This document shows, piece after piece, positions 42,015-51,130 of a DNA stretch of 56,278 nt. Position numbers and translations under genes: made by a program. Each line of letters starts with the position of its first letter. Within the stretch, counting starts at the first letter, position 1. Source of the DNA: DASQGA01 sp963722715 (GTDB taxonomy: Bacteria; Actinomycetota; Thermoleophilia; Gaiellales; Gaiellaceae). The stretch spans positions 1-56,278 of the forward strand of contig CAVROA010000006.1 in the NCBI GenBank assembly GCA_963722715.1, read 5' to 3'. Below the pieces are notes generated by a model. That model was not told the origin of the DNA. It worked only from the letters and a program-made list of their open reading frames with translations, and did not search any database.

Positions 42015-44327
42015 CCATCCTCGAGGAGCGTGCCTGCGGCTCGGATCTGGACACTGGTCGGCGGCAACTGCGAGCCATCGTCCTCCGACATGTCGCCTAG
42101 AGCTTCCCAAAAGGCGCGAAGGCGATCGGCGATCCGTTGTGTCGCCTCAAGCAGTCCGAGCCGGGCGAGCACGTTGTCCTGGAAATCTGGCTCGGGGTCC
42201 GGCTCGGAGGCGATGGGCCCAGACCCGGCGGTGGGCCTGGGCTTGGCCAGGCGGCGCCAGAGGTTTTCCAGAAGGATGGTGGTCATCGGATTGAGCGCAG
42301 ATCCGCTGAAATTGAGTGATCCGGCTGCGAACACCTTGGCGCCCGCGTCGCTGCTGTAATACGTCATCTCCGCCGAGCGTCCCGGCCCGTAGAGATCGGG
42401 AATGTCCGCCAAGAGCACCGTGTCGCGAGGCGAGGCGCTGCCGCGGGCATCGATCTCGATCCCGCCGTGCCCGAAGGTGGCTCCGTTCACGAGCCCGGTT
42501 CGCGCGAAGAACCAGGGAGCCTTCCCATGTCCTTTGACCTCGTACGGACCGAACGGAAACCCGTTGCAGCAGGCGATGTACTGAACACCGACAAGGCTCG
42601 CTTCAGGTCGGCCGAGATTGCGCCAGAGATCGACCAGATGCAAGTGGTCCCCTACGCGGTCGATCCGCCGGTAGAAGTTGTTCGCCGACAGGAAGGCGAG
42701 GTTGCCGCCGAGATCGCGATAGCGCTCCGCGAGATCGTAAGCGTGGCCCGTCACGTACTCCTCATGCCCCGGAAACACGATCAAGCTGTAGCGGTCAGCG
42801 AGCCGGCGGGCGTCCGAAATGCGCTGGAAGTCTTCGTCCGAGAGAAAGTCCACCTCCTTGCCGGTGCGGTAGAGCCAGCGGAGGAACCCCAGATCGGACG
42901 AGCGAAAGTGACTCGGGACCCCTCGATTCAGGTGGGCGCGCGTGACGTCGACGTTTCGGATGCGCGCAACCACGTACCAGGTGTTGCCCCAGCCGTTTCC
43001 GTCCGTGTCCCGGAAGTTGTAGGCCTGCCAGGTGTTCGTGGGCAGCACGACGGCGACGTGATTCACGCCCGAGCGTGGCAGGGCGTAGGACGAACGGTGC
43101 GAATCCAACCCGGCCGTCACTGGACGTGAGCCGCGCGTAGTACAGGCCGCTCGGCCAGTCACCGATTCCGATCGAGATCGTGTGGGGCGCACTGCGGTTC
43201 TCCGTCCAGTCGATCGTTTGAGGCGCCGTCACCGGCACCCCGTTCATGGTGTCGTTTCCCTGTGTTGGCTTGAGCTCCGGCCCGGCCTGGAAGATCTGGA
43301 TAGCGAGGGCGTCAGCGTCGGTTGAGACCCGCAACGAGCCGGTCGCTCCCGGCGTGTAGCCCGCACGGGTAAAACCGGCATCGACACCCTGGACGCGAAC
43401 GACAGGGCCCTGCGGATAACCGGTGAAATAGGGCCGGGTCCATCCGTAGGTGCGCGCGCTGCCGGTCGAGCTGGTGGCCGTCAGGCGAACGAGGTAATTG
43501 CGTGGTGAGAGGAAGATCGCCGGGCGCCAGACGAGCCGGTGAGGCCCTGGTCCCAAGTTAGCCTTCGCACCCCAGACCTTCTTCTGCAGGCCGCTGCCGG
43601 TGAGATAAGCAGCCGCCTGCACCGTCGCCGCTCGATCGAGGGTGAAGCTGATGATCGCGCGATCGCGAAGTCCGTCGCGATTCGGGCTGACGGTGGCGAG
43701 CAGGCGGCGGTCTCCTGCAAATCTGGTCCCACCGTTCCCGACTTGCAGGTTCAGCAACTTGGGTGCATCTGGGGGCACCTGAGGCACGGTCACCAGTTGA
43801 ACCTGCGGAAGCGCCTCTCCGTCCGGAGACCACTCGCCCAGCTCTTCATTCTCATGTGACTCGAACGCGTCGGCCACGAAGATTCTCTCCACCCGGCCGC
43901 CGCGAATCACGAAGCCCGTCTGCCGTTTACCCGGGCTTCCGAGGGTGCAGGTTCGAACCCGGTGATAGTTCGTGCACGTGACGCCGGAGTGGCGCTGGAG
44001 CAGCGATGCCTCCGTAATCCCGACCCTGGCGCGTCTCCCGGTCTGCTCCTCCGGGGAACGGGTGGTGACGTTCAGGACCCTGCGCTTTCCCCCGGTAATC
44101 CCGATGACGCCAACGCGGAGCTTGTGCCAGCTATAGATCCAGCGCCGATACGTGATGATGGCGTCGTTCTGCACGGTCACGTATCGGTCCGGTGGACCAA
44201 GAACCGCGAGGACCTCTGCCGGGGTCATGCCGAGCTCCACGCCCGCGATGCCACGTTGCGGGAGAATGGCCCCTGCTCCCACCGGCGCGGTAAAGAGCGC
44301 TCCCGCCACCGCGATCAGGACGGACAC
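41957..44327 (-). CDS. Secreted N,N-dimethylformamidase beta-subunit-like protein, one frameshift
   Basis: About 789 residues when corrected. A signal peptide (MSVLIAVAGALFTAPVGAGA) precedes an SmpA/BamE-like segment (GIAGVELGMTPAEVLAVLGP), Ig-like beta domains, then a domain with PTNTWQAYNFRDTDGNGWGN, FVVFPGHEEY-like residues and ACCNGFPFG that resembles the C-terminal half of the N,N-dimethylformamidase large subunit. An extra base in a run at 43068-43070 breaks the frame between RPATLG and VNHVAVVLP. The GTG at 44327 is the only start before the signal peptide. Probably exported; enzymatic activity not established. Confidence 0.65.
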
Positions 44328-44656
44328 ACGCAGAGGCGAGCTTCCCGTCCACGAGCGCTTCTCGAAGTCGTTTCTTGTGCGGCCTAGGAACGTGGCTGGA
44401 GCCTAGCGACTTATGGCACAAGGTTCTAGGACGCAAGGCATTGACCGTGCGAGTTACGTCCTCCATCCCCGACCCCCTTCGGACAGCTCTAGCTAAGCGT
44501 GGGCAGCTCGGGCTAATCCTCGGGCGAGCGGAGGCCTGACTACGGTGGGGTCAGATCGCTCACGCCATAACACCAACGACCTCGCACGCGCAAACCGTCT
44601 CGCGTCGACACCCGTATTGACCGGCATCCACCGCTCAACGTCAAGGGAGGACGAGC
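44328..44656. other. 329-bp divergent intergenic region
   Basis: No ORF with protein-like composition. It should hold the promoters of the dimethylformamidase-like (minus) and small secreted (plus) genes; I could not pick a convincing -10/-35 pair. Confidence 0.3.
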
Positions 44657-44878
44657 ATGCGCAAGATCGTAGTCGGCTTGACGGTTGTTGGGATTCTCGC
44701 ATTCGCGCCCGTCGCGTCGGGCCATCCGTCCGAGCACCGGGCCCTCCAGTCGACTTTCGGCGGACCCCACTGCCACATCAACCTGATGTCCGGGCATTTC
44801 GCCTTCCCGTCGCACAACGGGCACGTCAAGTCGGGAATTTCCGACGGGGTGTTCATGGCGACGGCGTGCCCGGCTTAG
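44657..44878 (+). CDS. Small secreted histidine-rich protein
   Basis: 73 residues. Signal peptide MRKIVVGLTVVGILAFAPVA (cleavage near SG-HP), then a ~50-residue mature part with seven His (HPSEHRALQS, GGPHCHINLMSGHFAFPSHN, GHVKSG) and two Cys. The His/Cys pattern could bind metal. The ATG follows GGGAGGACGAGC. A classic terminator follows at 44901. No recognised family. Confidence 0.65.
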   Translation: MRKIVVGLTVVGILAFAPVASGHPSEHRALQSTFGGPHCHINLMSGHFAFPSHNGHVKSGISDGVFMATACPA

Positions 44879-44900
44879 GCCGGTAGCTCGAATTACTCTT

Positions 44901-44938
44901 CGGAAAGCCCCCGGGCCCGGGGGCTTTCCGTTTGTTCT
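44901..44938 (+). terminator. Rho-independent terminator
   Basis: A perfect palindrome (CGGAAAGCCCCCGGG and its complement, 44901-44930) followed by TTTGTTCT, 22 bp after the small secreted gene. Confidence 0.8.
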
Positions 44939-45070
44939 GACTCGCGTGGCTCTGGGAGGCCGTCCGCTCGGCTGCCGATCACCGATCAGCCGCGCTCCCA
45001 CCTCGCCGGCAGGACGGCTAGACGGGCCGCGCGGCGGGCCGAGGCGTCGTGCCCCGGCCCGCCTGCGATC

Positions 45071-48000
45071 TCAGCCGAGCAGGTAGTCGAGCGCCCGGCC
45101 CATCACCTCGTTGCGGGTGGCGGTGTCCGTGACGCCTTCGAAGCCGAACCCCATGTACAGCGTGTCGGGCGTCGCGATGACGGCGCCCTCCTTGATCCCG
45201 AGCCCGCCGCGGCGGGTCCAGTCGTTGCGGTTCGGCTCCTCGACGCCCGCCTCGTCCTGCGGGGCGCCGGGGACGGACCAGCCGTCGGTCGGGTCGGCGT
45301 CATCCTCGAACGACGTGCTGCCCTCGCCCGTGGAGACGACGATGTCGTCGATGAACACGCCCGGGAACTGCTGGAGCCCCCAGTCGCTCAGCGCGGTGAT
45401 CGAGAGCTCGACCTGCGAACCGGCGAACTGCGAGAGGTCGATCTCGAACTGCTGCCAGCCGCCCGAGCTCCCGTTCGCGGCATTCCACTGTCCGCTCGAC
45501 CCGGTGTTGCTGCACTGCCCGTCGCCGGATCGAACGTCTGGTAGTGGGTCAAGAACGGGTGCAGCACGTTCTCGGCATCGGCTGGATTGCTCCAGCCGCC
45601 GGTGCAGGACTCGTCGGTGCTGAGGTCGTCCGATGTGTGGCCGTTGGCGTCCGGCAGCGTCGTCCAGTCGTCCTGGCCGACGGTGTGGGCCTCGACCACC
45701 AGATAGTCGAAGTCGAGCTCGAGGTTGTAGCTCGTCCAGAACGACAACGTCGCGCCGCCGGCCGGCACGGTGATCGTCCGGGACAGCCGCTTGTACGCCT
45801 CGTCGGCGCGCTGCGACCACATGAACGACGAGCCCGTATGCGGGTCGAACGGGCCGGCGAGCCCACTCCGGTACTCGGCCGCCGGCCGGCTGTCGAACTG
45901 CGGGAAGCTGGCCTCCGGATCGGTGACCTTGAGGAAGTCCCCGGTCGCGATGAACGACGAGTTCGTAGTCTGGTTCTGCGCGCTGTCGGCGCCGTTGAAC
46001 CCCCACGACAGGCCCGCGAATGGGCCGTCGTCGATGCCGTCGACGTCGAACGGATCCCCGGTGTCCGGATCGAGGCCGCCGCCCGCCGAGGTGATCGCCG
46101 CGCCGAGCATGTACTCGATCGGGTCGCCTTGCGAGTTGCCCGAGCCCAGCAACGCGAGGCAGCGGGCCCGCACGGCCGCGTCCGCACTGCACTGCTTGTT
46201 CTCGAACGGGTCGTACAACTGGGCGCCGAGCGCCGGGGTGTACTGCTGCCCTGCGGCCCGGCCCGTGTAGAGCACGCGCCCGCCGGCATTGACGAAGTCG
46301 CGCAGCTCGAGAATCTCCTGCATCGCGAGCCGCGACGCGTTGCCGGGCCCCCAGCCGGGCTCCCGCGTGACGGTGTCGTTGCCCGTGTACCAGACGACGG
46401 CGTCGTAGTGGTTCAGCACTCCGAGCGCGTCCGGGCGCGGTGCGGCCGTGCGCGTCGACGTCGTAGACATCGAAGGCCACCCCGTTCGCAGTCAGGGCGT
46501 CCGTGTAGAACGACAGGTAGTTGGGCCCACTCTGATCCGCGTAGACGGGCGACGCGCCCGTGTAGTCCTCGGCCGCAACGATCAGCACCCGCCTGCCGCT
46601 GTCCGACTCGACGGTGTACGTGAACGACTCGCTCGTCGCGCCGCCGCCGGTGAACCACACCTTCACGCTGTCGCCGGGTGCGGTTCCAGTGACGGAACCG
46701 CGGACGACGTGGTAGTAGACGTCGTTGCCGGGGCCGTAGCGTTCATCGCCGGCCCACTCGCTCGTGGGCATGCCCTGTACGGGGTCGTCGTTGATCTGGT
46801 ACTGCAGCATGACGGCGCCGAGGCTGCGCTTGGCCAACACCCGCACCTCCTGCGGGTCGCCGTACGACACTGCGAACTTGAAGTCGAACAGCGACTGCTG
46901 TCCGTTCTGCGGATCGATGTCGTCCTGGTCGAGGTAGAACGGCCTCACGTCGATGCCGACCGGTGAGGCCGGATCGGCCGGATGCCGCGCGGACCTCGCC
47001 AGGCCGAGCGAGAACGCGCGGGTCTTGACGAACTCTGCCTGGACCAGCGCCTCGTCGTCCGGGAAGACGAAGCCGGCTCCCGGTGCCCCCTCGCCGAGCT
47101 CGGGTGTGTAGGCGATCGTGCCGGCGCTGGTGTCCGCGTAGTCGGTCGTCTCGCCGTTGGTGACGTACAGCGTGTCGGCCGACTGGCCCGGGTTGAAGCC
47201 GGGGATCGCCGGCATCGCGTCGGTGCCGCCGAGCGCGACGTAGATCGGGTTGTCCGCGTCGAGCGTCCCGATCTGCCAGCCCTGCGGGTACAGCAGCCAC
47301 TGCCCGAACGAGTGGAAGTTCGACTGGAACTTCGGCTTGATCCGGTCGATCAGGCCCGCCATGAATCTCGTCTCGGGCTCCGAGCCCGCGCTCGGCCCGC
47401 GGTAGGTCTCGTCCGCCGGGTCGTTCGACGATCCCTCGTCGTCGTAGCCCCAGTGCTCCGCGAAGTTGCGGTTGGGGTCGACGCCGTCGCCGACTGTGAT
47501 CTGGCCGTCGCCGTTGTTGTCGCGTAGGTTCTTGCGCCACAGGCGGTCGTGGTCGAACGTGAACTGGTAGCCGTCCGGGTTCGCCACCAGGACGAACCAC
47601 AGCTCGGCGCCCTTCAGAAGATTCTTGATCTCTTTGTCGTTCGCGCGCCAGCGGTCGATGAAGTGATGCAGCAGGCGCCGGTTGACCTCGGTGCTGATCC
47701 ACTCGCGGGCGTGCTGCGTCGACGAGTACAGCACCGCCGGACGCGAGCCGTCCGGCACCTCGCGCGCGCCCTGCGTGACCTTGAGCGCGATCAGCTCGCG
47801 ACCCTGGTGGGTCCGGCCGAGTACCTCGAGCTTCACGAGCTGCGGATTCTGGCGCGCGAGGCTGAAGAGCTCGTCGCGGATGCCGCCCTCCTCGTCCCAG
47901 GAGCGCCAGACGGTGAAGCCGGCCGCTTGCTGGAGCGCGGCCTGCTCCTGCACCGTCTGCCCCTTGGCGTTGCGGGTCAGCTTCACGCTGACGCCGCTCG

Positions 48001-48238
48001 CGCGGAGCTTCGAGACCTGGGTGCGGGTCAGCACGGCGTACGTCCTGATCCCGGCCGCCGTCTGGCGGGTGCCAGCCAGCTCGACACCGGCCGTGGCCGC
48101 GCTGATCGCCTCGGCCTCGCCCTCCAACGTGTACTGCTGCAGCTGAAGCGCGTTGCGCCCCTGACCGGCGGCCACAGACGCGCCCGCAAGCGTTAGCGCT
48201 GCCACGGCGATGACCGTCACGGCGCGCGCTGTACGCAA
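45071..48238 (-). CDS. Secreted M14 zinc carboxypeptidase, two compensating frameshifts
   Basis: About 1055 residues. The TTG at 48238 is chosen because GGGGGAGG lies 5 nt upstream and it starts a signal peptide (ARAVTVIAVAALTLAGASVA). The M14 domain has STQHAREWISTE (zinc His and Glu), a further zinc-His candidate in NFHSFGQWLLYPQ and the catalytic Glu in YTPELGE. Further C-terminal beta domains resemble those of immune inhibitor A-type and other secreted metallopeptidases. An extra base at 46433-46435 and a lost base near 45522 put 0.9 kb out of frame; correcting both gives RTAPDALGVL and DGQCSNTGSSGQWNA. Degrades extracellular peptides. Confidence 0.8.
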   Translation of the reverse strand: MRTARAVTVIAVAALTLAGASVAAGQGRNALQLQQYTLEGEAEAISAATAGVELAGTRQTAAGIRTYAVLTRTQVSKLRASGVSVKLTRNAKGQTVQEQAALQQAAGFTVWRSWDEEGGIRDELFSLARQNPQLVKLEVLGRTHQGRELIALKVTQGAREVPDGSRPAVLYSSTQHAREWISTEVNRRLLHHFIDRWRANDKEIKNLLKGAELWFVLVANPDGYQFTFDHDRLWRKNLRDNNGDGQITVGDGVDPNRNFAEHWGYDDEGSSNDPADETYRGPSAGSEPETRFMAGLIDRIKPKFQSNFHSFGQWLLYPQGWQIGTLDADNPIYVALGGTDAMPAIPGFNPGQSADTLYVTNGETTDYADTSAGTIAYTPELGEGAPGAGFVFPDDEALVQAEFVKTRAFSLGLARSARHPADPASPVGIDVRPFYLDQDDIDPQNGQQSLFDFKFAVSYGDPQEVRVLAKRSLGAVMLQYQINDDPVQGMPTSEWAGDERYGPGNDVYYHVVRGSVTGTAPGDSVKVWFTGGGATSESFTYTVESDSGRRVLIVAAEDYTGASPVYADQSGPNYLSFYTDALTANGVAFDVYDVDAHGRTAPGRARSAEPLRRRRLVHGQRHRHAGARLGARQRVAARDAGDSRAARLRQCRRARALHGPGRRAAVHPGARRPVVRPVREQAVQCGRGRAGPLPRVAGLGQLARRPDRVHARRGDHLGGRRPRSGHRGSVRRRRHRRRPIRGPVVGVQRRRQRAEPDYELVVHRDRGLPQGHRSGGQLPAVRQPAGGRVPEWARRPVRPAYGLVVHVVAARRRGVQAAVPDDHRAGRRRDVVVLDELQPRARLRLSGGRGPHRRPGRLDDAAGRQRPHIGRPQHRRVLHRRLEQSSRCRERAAPVLDPLPDVRSGDGQCSNTGSSGQWNAANGSSGGWQQFEIDLSQFAGSQVELSITALSDWGLQQFPGVFIDDIVVSTGEGSTSFEDDADPTDGWSVPGAPQDEAGVEEPNRNDWTRRGGLGIKEGAVIATPDTLYMGFGFEGVTDTATRNEVMGRALDYLLG

Positions 48239-48428
48239 AATATCCTCCCCCTTCTGCCGAAGGTGGTCCGGCGCACGTCTGCCGCTGGCTCGCGTCTCCG
48301 CGATGCCCGTGACGCCGATGGAGTTCGTCGGCCGCGGAGGATACTCCCCGGCCACCGTTCCGTCCAGCGACACGGCGCGCCTAGGTCACCATCCTGACGC
48401 GCACGCCCGTTGTACGCTTGACCTCGAG

Positions 48429-49244
48429 ATGAAGGGACTGGGGGCCCGCCGCCGCGAACGCCTGCTCGAGCTCGACGAGGTCGAGCGGCGACTGAAGCCG
48501 TTCGGGCGCCGGTACCTGGGCGTCCGCGAGATCCCGCTCGACGCGCTCGTCGGCACAGACGGCCGCGCCAGCTCGTTCACCCGCGACTTCCGCCCGCTTC
48601 ACGCCTTCAGCCGCGACCGGCTGCGCTCGCTCGAGGCCGCGTTCGCCGACGGCGCCTTCCCACCGATCGTTACGGTCAAGCTCGGTGAGACGTACTTCGT
48701 GATCGACGGTCACCACCGCGCCGCCCTGGCGCGGCGAGGAGGCGCAGAGTGGATCGACGCCGACGTGACCGAGCTCATCGCGCGCGTCCCTCTCCCGGCC
48801 GGGGCGGACATGCTCGAGGTCGTCCTCCGGCAGCTCGAGCGGATCTTCCTCGAGGACAGCGGGCTAGCCGAGGCGCGCCCCGGCGCGCGCGTCCCGGTGA
48901 GCCGGCCCGCGCACTACCTCGAGCTGCTGGAGAACATCCAGGTGCACGGCTACCACATGATGCGAGAACGCGGACGGGTGCATGAGAACGCGGAGATCGC
49001 GGCGAACTGGTACGACGCGATCTACACGCCGACGCTCGCCGCGATCGACCGCCTGCGCCTCGCCCGCCACTACCGGGACGCGCCCCCCGGGGACCTGTTC
49101 CTCGTTCTCCACCGGCACCGGCGGGATGCGTTCCCCTCGACCGGCTGCCCGCACCTCGCGCAGACCGTCGTCTCGGTGATCGGCGACGGCGGGCGGCGGC
49201 GCCGACTGCGGTTGCCGGGCCGCGGGCGCCGTTCGCCAGCCTAA
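48429..49244 (+). CDS. ParB/Srx-fold domain protein
   Basis: 271 residues. LGVREIPLDALVGTDGRASS, then FPPIVTVKLGETYFVIDGHH with RAALARRGGAEWIDADVTEL is a ParB/sulfiredoxin-type nucleotide-binding fold (the GHHR box). The C-terminal half has ENIQVHGYHMMRERGRVHEN and NWYDAIYTPTLAAIDRL. It is not near parA or an origin, so it is unlikely to be the chromosomal partition protein; stand-alone members have unknown roles. TACGCT lies 10 nt before the ATG. Confidence 0.65.
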   Translation: MKGLGARRRERLLELDEVERRLKPFGRRYLGVREIPLDALVGTDGRASSFTRDFRPLHAFSRDRLRSLEAAFADGAFPPIVTVKLGETYFVIDGHHRAALARRGGAEWIDADVTELIARVPLPAGADMLEVVLRQLERIFLEDSGLAEARPGARVPVSRPAHYLELLENIQVHGYHMMRERGRVHENAEIAANWYDAIYTPTLAAIDRLRLARHYRDAPPGDLFLVLHRHRRDAFPSTGCPHLAQTVVSVIGDGGRRRRLRLPGRGRRSPA

Positions 49245-49283
49245 GCGGCTATCAAGCAGCAAGGCGGTCGACGCCGCGGTCTC

Positions 49284-50084
49284 TCAGCCTTCGAGCCTGC
49301 CCCAGCTCTGGATCAGCGTGAAGGTCGTGCCCCATCTGCCCGGCTCCGCCAGCTCGGCTTCGGCCTCGCGGCGCAGCGAGGCCAGCTCGTCCTCACTGAG
49401 TGTCTCCAGCAGGCGCGATTCAAGCGCGACGCTGAACTGAAGTGGCAGGCGCAAATATGGGTGGCCTGGTTCGAGCGCAATCACATGTGCGTCGATCCCC
49501 GGCTCCTCAATGCCGATTTCGTTGAGCAACGCCGGAAGTCCGCGACCGGCTTCGCCTCCCAGCCCGGCAAAGATCTCGGAGAGCAATCCGATGAGTCGCT
49601 CGGCCGTGGGGGCAGGGGGATTGAAGTGCCACGAGCCCAGGTCCCACTCCTCCAGAACCAGCGAGCCACCGGGCCTGACCAACCGCCGAAACGAGGCCAC
49701 CTGCTCACGGCCGCGTCCGAGCGGAGCGATCACGTAGCGGGCGTGGACGAGATCGAACGATTGCGGCTCCAGCTTGCTTTCGAACAAGTCATCGACGACG
49801 AGCTCTACGTTCGAGATCCCTTCGGCCTCCAGAAATGAACGAGCGGCATTCAGCAGGGTCTCGTCTATGTCGGTGCCCATGATCTGGCCGGAGGCGCCGA
49901 CCCAATCGCTGAGGATCCGAAGCCAGCCCAATGCCCCGCAGCCGACGTCCAGGGCGCGTCCGCCGGAGCCGCCGGCCAACTTCGAGAGGAGTTGTCGGCC
50001 GGCGGGTTCCCAGACGCGCGACTGCAGCTGCAGGCGCTCCAACTCCGAGGGTTGGTCTGCCAGCAGGTAGTTCTCGTGCGACAT
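49284..50084 (-). CDS. Class I SAM-dependent methyltransferase
   Basis: 266 residues. GRALDVGCGALGWLRILSDW is motif I, MGTDIDETLLNAAR motif II and FDLVHARYVIAPLGRGREQV motif IV. LVRPGGSLVLEEWDLGSWHF completes the fold. Small-molecule methyltransferase of unknown substrate. ATG at 50084 chosen over the longer frame because of the normal N-terminus (MSHENYLLADQPSELERLQL) and a -10-like GATACT nearby. Confidence 0.8.
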   Translation of the reverse strand: MSHENYLLADQPSELERLQLQSRVWEPAGRQLLSKLAGGSGGRALDVGCGALGWLRILSDWVGASGQIMGTDIDETLLNAARSFLEAEGISNVELVVDDLFESKLEPQSFDLVHARYVIAPLGRGREQVASFRRLVRPGGSLVLEEWDLGSWHFNPPAPTAERLIGLLSEIFAGLGGEAGRGLPALLNEIGIEEPGIDAHVIALEPGHPYLRLPLQFSVALESRLLETLSEDELASLRREAEAELAEPGRWGTTFTLIQSWGRLEG

Positions 50085-50235
50085 CGCAAAGCAGTATCTC
50101 CGCGTCCGCCGTGCGGGGCAAAGTTCCATTTACTTCCAAAAGCGCAAAAACGCTCCTAGACCAGCGGCACGGCCTCGCGGACTAGAAGTCCATGAACTTG
50201 CGTTGGTTCTCGCCGAGCTTGTGGAACGACGATCA

Positions 50236-50270
50236 CGGCGCGGGGCTAGGTGTGTCGAAGCCCCGCGCCG
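50236..50270. terminator. 12-bp hairpin after the Asn-rich secreted gene
   Basis: CGGCGCGGGGCT pairs perfectly with AGCCCCGCGCCG (11-nt loop), 14 bp after the stop of the minus-strand gene ending at 50284. Confidence 0.65.
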
Positions 50271-50283
50271 AAAACTCCTCTAC

Positions 50284-50769
50284 TTACCCGACCGAGACCG
50301 TCGCGATGAAGTTGACGTTCTGTCCCTTTGGGATATTGGGGGAAGTCGCCTTTGTGCAATCGGACCCGCCGTCGTTGATTCCGGCGTCGTTCAGAGCGGC
50401 ATTCCTTGATGTCACCTTCGCATGGTTGCCGAGTGGGTCGTACGTGACGCCGCAGTCCGTGTCCTGGAGCCAGACCCTGAACCGCTGGTCGGCTGTCGTG
50501 TTGTTGGTGAACGACTGGGAATCGAGCGTCACCACGTCGCACTCGCTCCCGAAGTTGTTTCCGAACTCGACGCTTTGCGTGGTGGCGCCCGTCTGCAGGA
50601 TGTTGACGCCCACGATGTCCGAGTTGCAGGAATTGAGGGTCATGTTGCTGAACGTGATCGTTTGTCCGGGCGCGACGACGTAGTCGCCGACGCTCGGATG
50701 TGCCGCGTAGGCAGTCGATGCCAGTGCCGCGACGCAGAAAGCCACAAGAGTGCAGGTGGCGCGTTTCAC
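50284..50769 (-). CDS. Secreted protein of unknown function
   Basis: 161 residues. Signal peptide MKRATCTLVAFCVAALASTA (cleavage near AYA-AHP). The mature part is beta-rich and Asn/Thr-rich, with several cysteines (LNSCNSDIVGVNIL, GSECDVVTL, DTDCGVTYDP, SDCTKATS) likely paired as disulphides. GTG at 50769 follows GGAGGAGGACCC. Single gene with its own hairpin. No recognised family. Confidence 0.65.
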   Translation of the reverse strand: MKRATCTLVAFCVAALASTAYAAHPSVGDYVVAPGQTITFSNMTLNSCNSDIVGVNILQTGATTQSVEFGNNFGSECDVVTLDSQSFTNNTTADQRFRVWLQDTDCGVTYDPLGNHAKVTSRNAALNDAGINDGGSDCTKATSPNIPKGQNVNFIATVSVG

Positions 50770-51130
50770 GGGTCCTCCTCCTTGTCCGGGGAACCCTTAT
50801 TTTGCTCATGGTCAACCCAAATTTCAACTGACAAAAGTCTAGGCCGCGCCTGGGGTGATGTGGCCGCCGGTCTGACCGCGTTCCGGCTCGCGGTCAGCGA
50901 CGAGACACTCGAACTTGGCCTCGAGCGGCTCGAGCGCGCGCGCTCGTAGATTTCCGTCCGCCGCCGTCAACTTTCATCCCATCCTCGCTGCGAAGGCCAG
51001 CGCGGCCGACCGCGGTCGCTCTCGGCTCGACGGTTCCTTGGCGTCGTTCGCCATCGCCCGTTGACCCAAACCCGATCACGCCGCATGAGCGCCGACTGGT
51101 GCTGGCGCGAGACGACGTTAGATTTGGCTC
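50770..51130. other. 361-bp region with a possible gene remnant
   Basis: Plus-strand 50838-50949 can be read GRAWGDVAAGLTAFRLAVSD, then ETLELGLERLERARS and a TAG. It looks like the C-terminal end of an aminotransferase-type protein, but no start or upstream domain exists. The rest holds only promoter candidates. Confidence 0.25.
51119..51124 (+). promoter_or_regulatory. -10 hexamer (TAGATT) for the leaderless HD-GYP gene
   Basis: Six nt before the ATG at 51131. Confidence 0.5.

Noticed and set aside
45544..46623. Plus-strand 359-residue frame opposite the carboxypeptidase
   Set aside because: Antisense shadow with low-complexity R/A/V-rich translation and no start signal.
48429..49244. Chromosome partition ParB and an origin region
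   Set aside because: Only the ParB/Srx-like nucleotide fold is present; there is no ParA neighbour, no parS-like sites and no ParB DNA-binding helix-turn-helix recognised.
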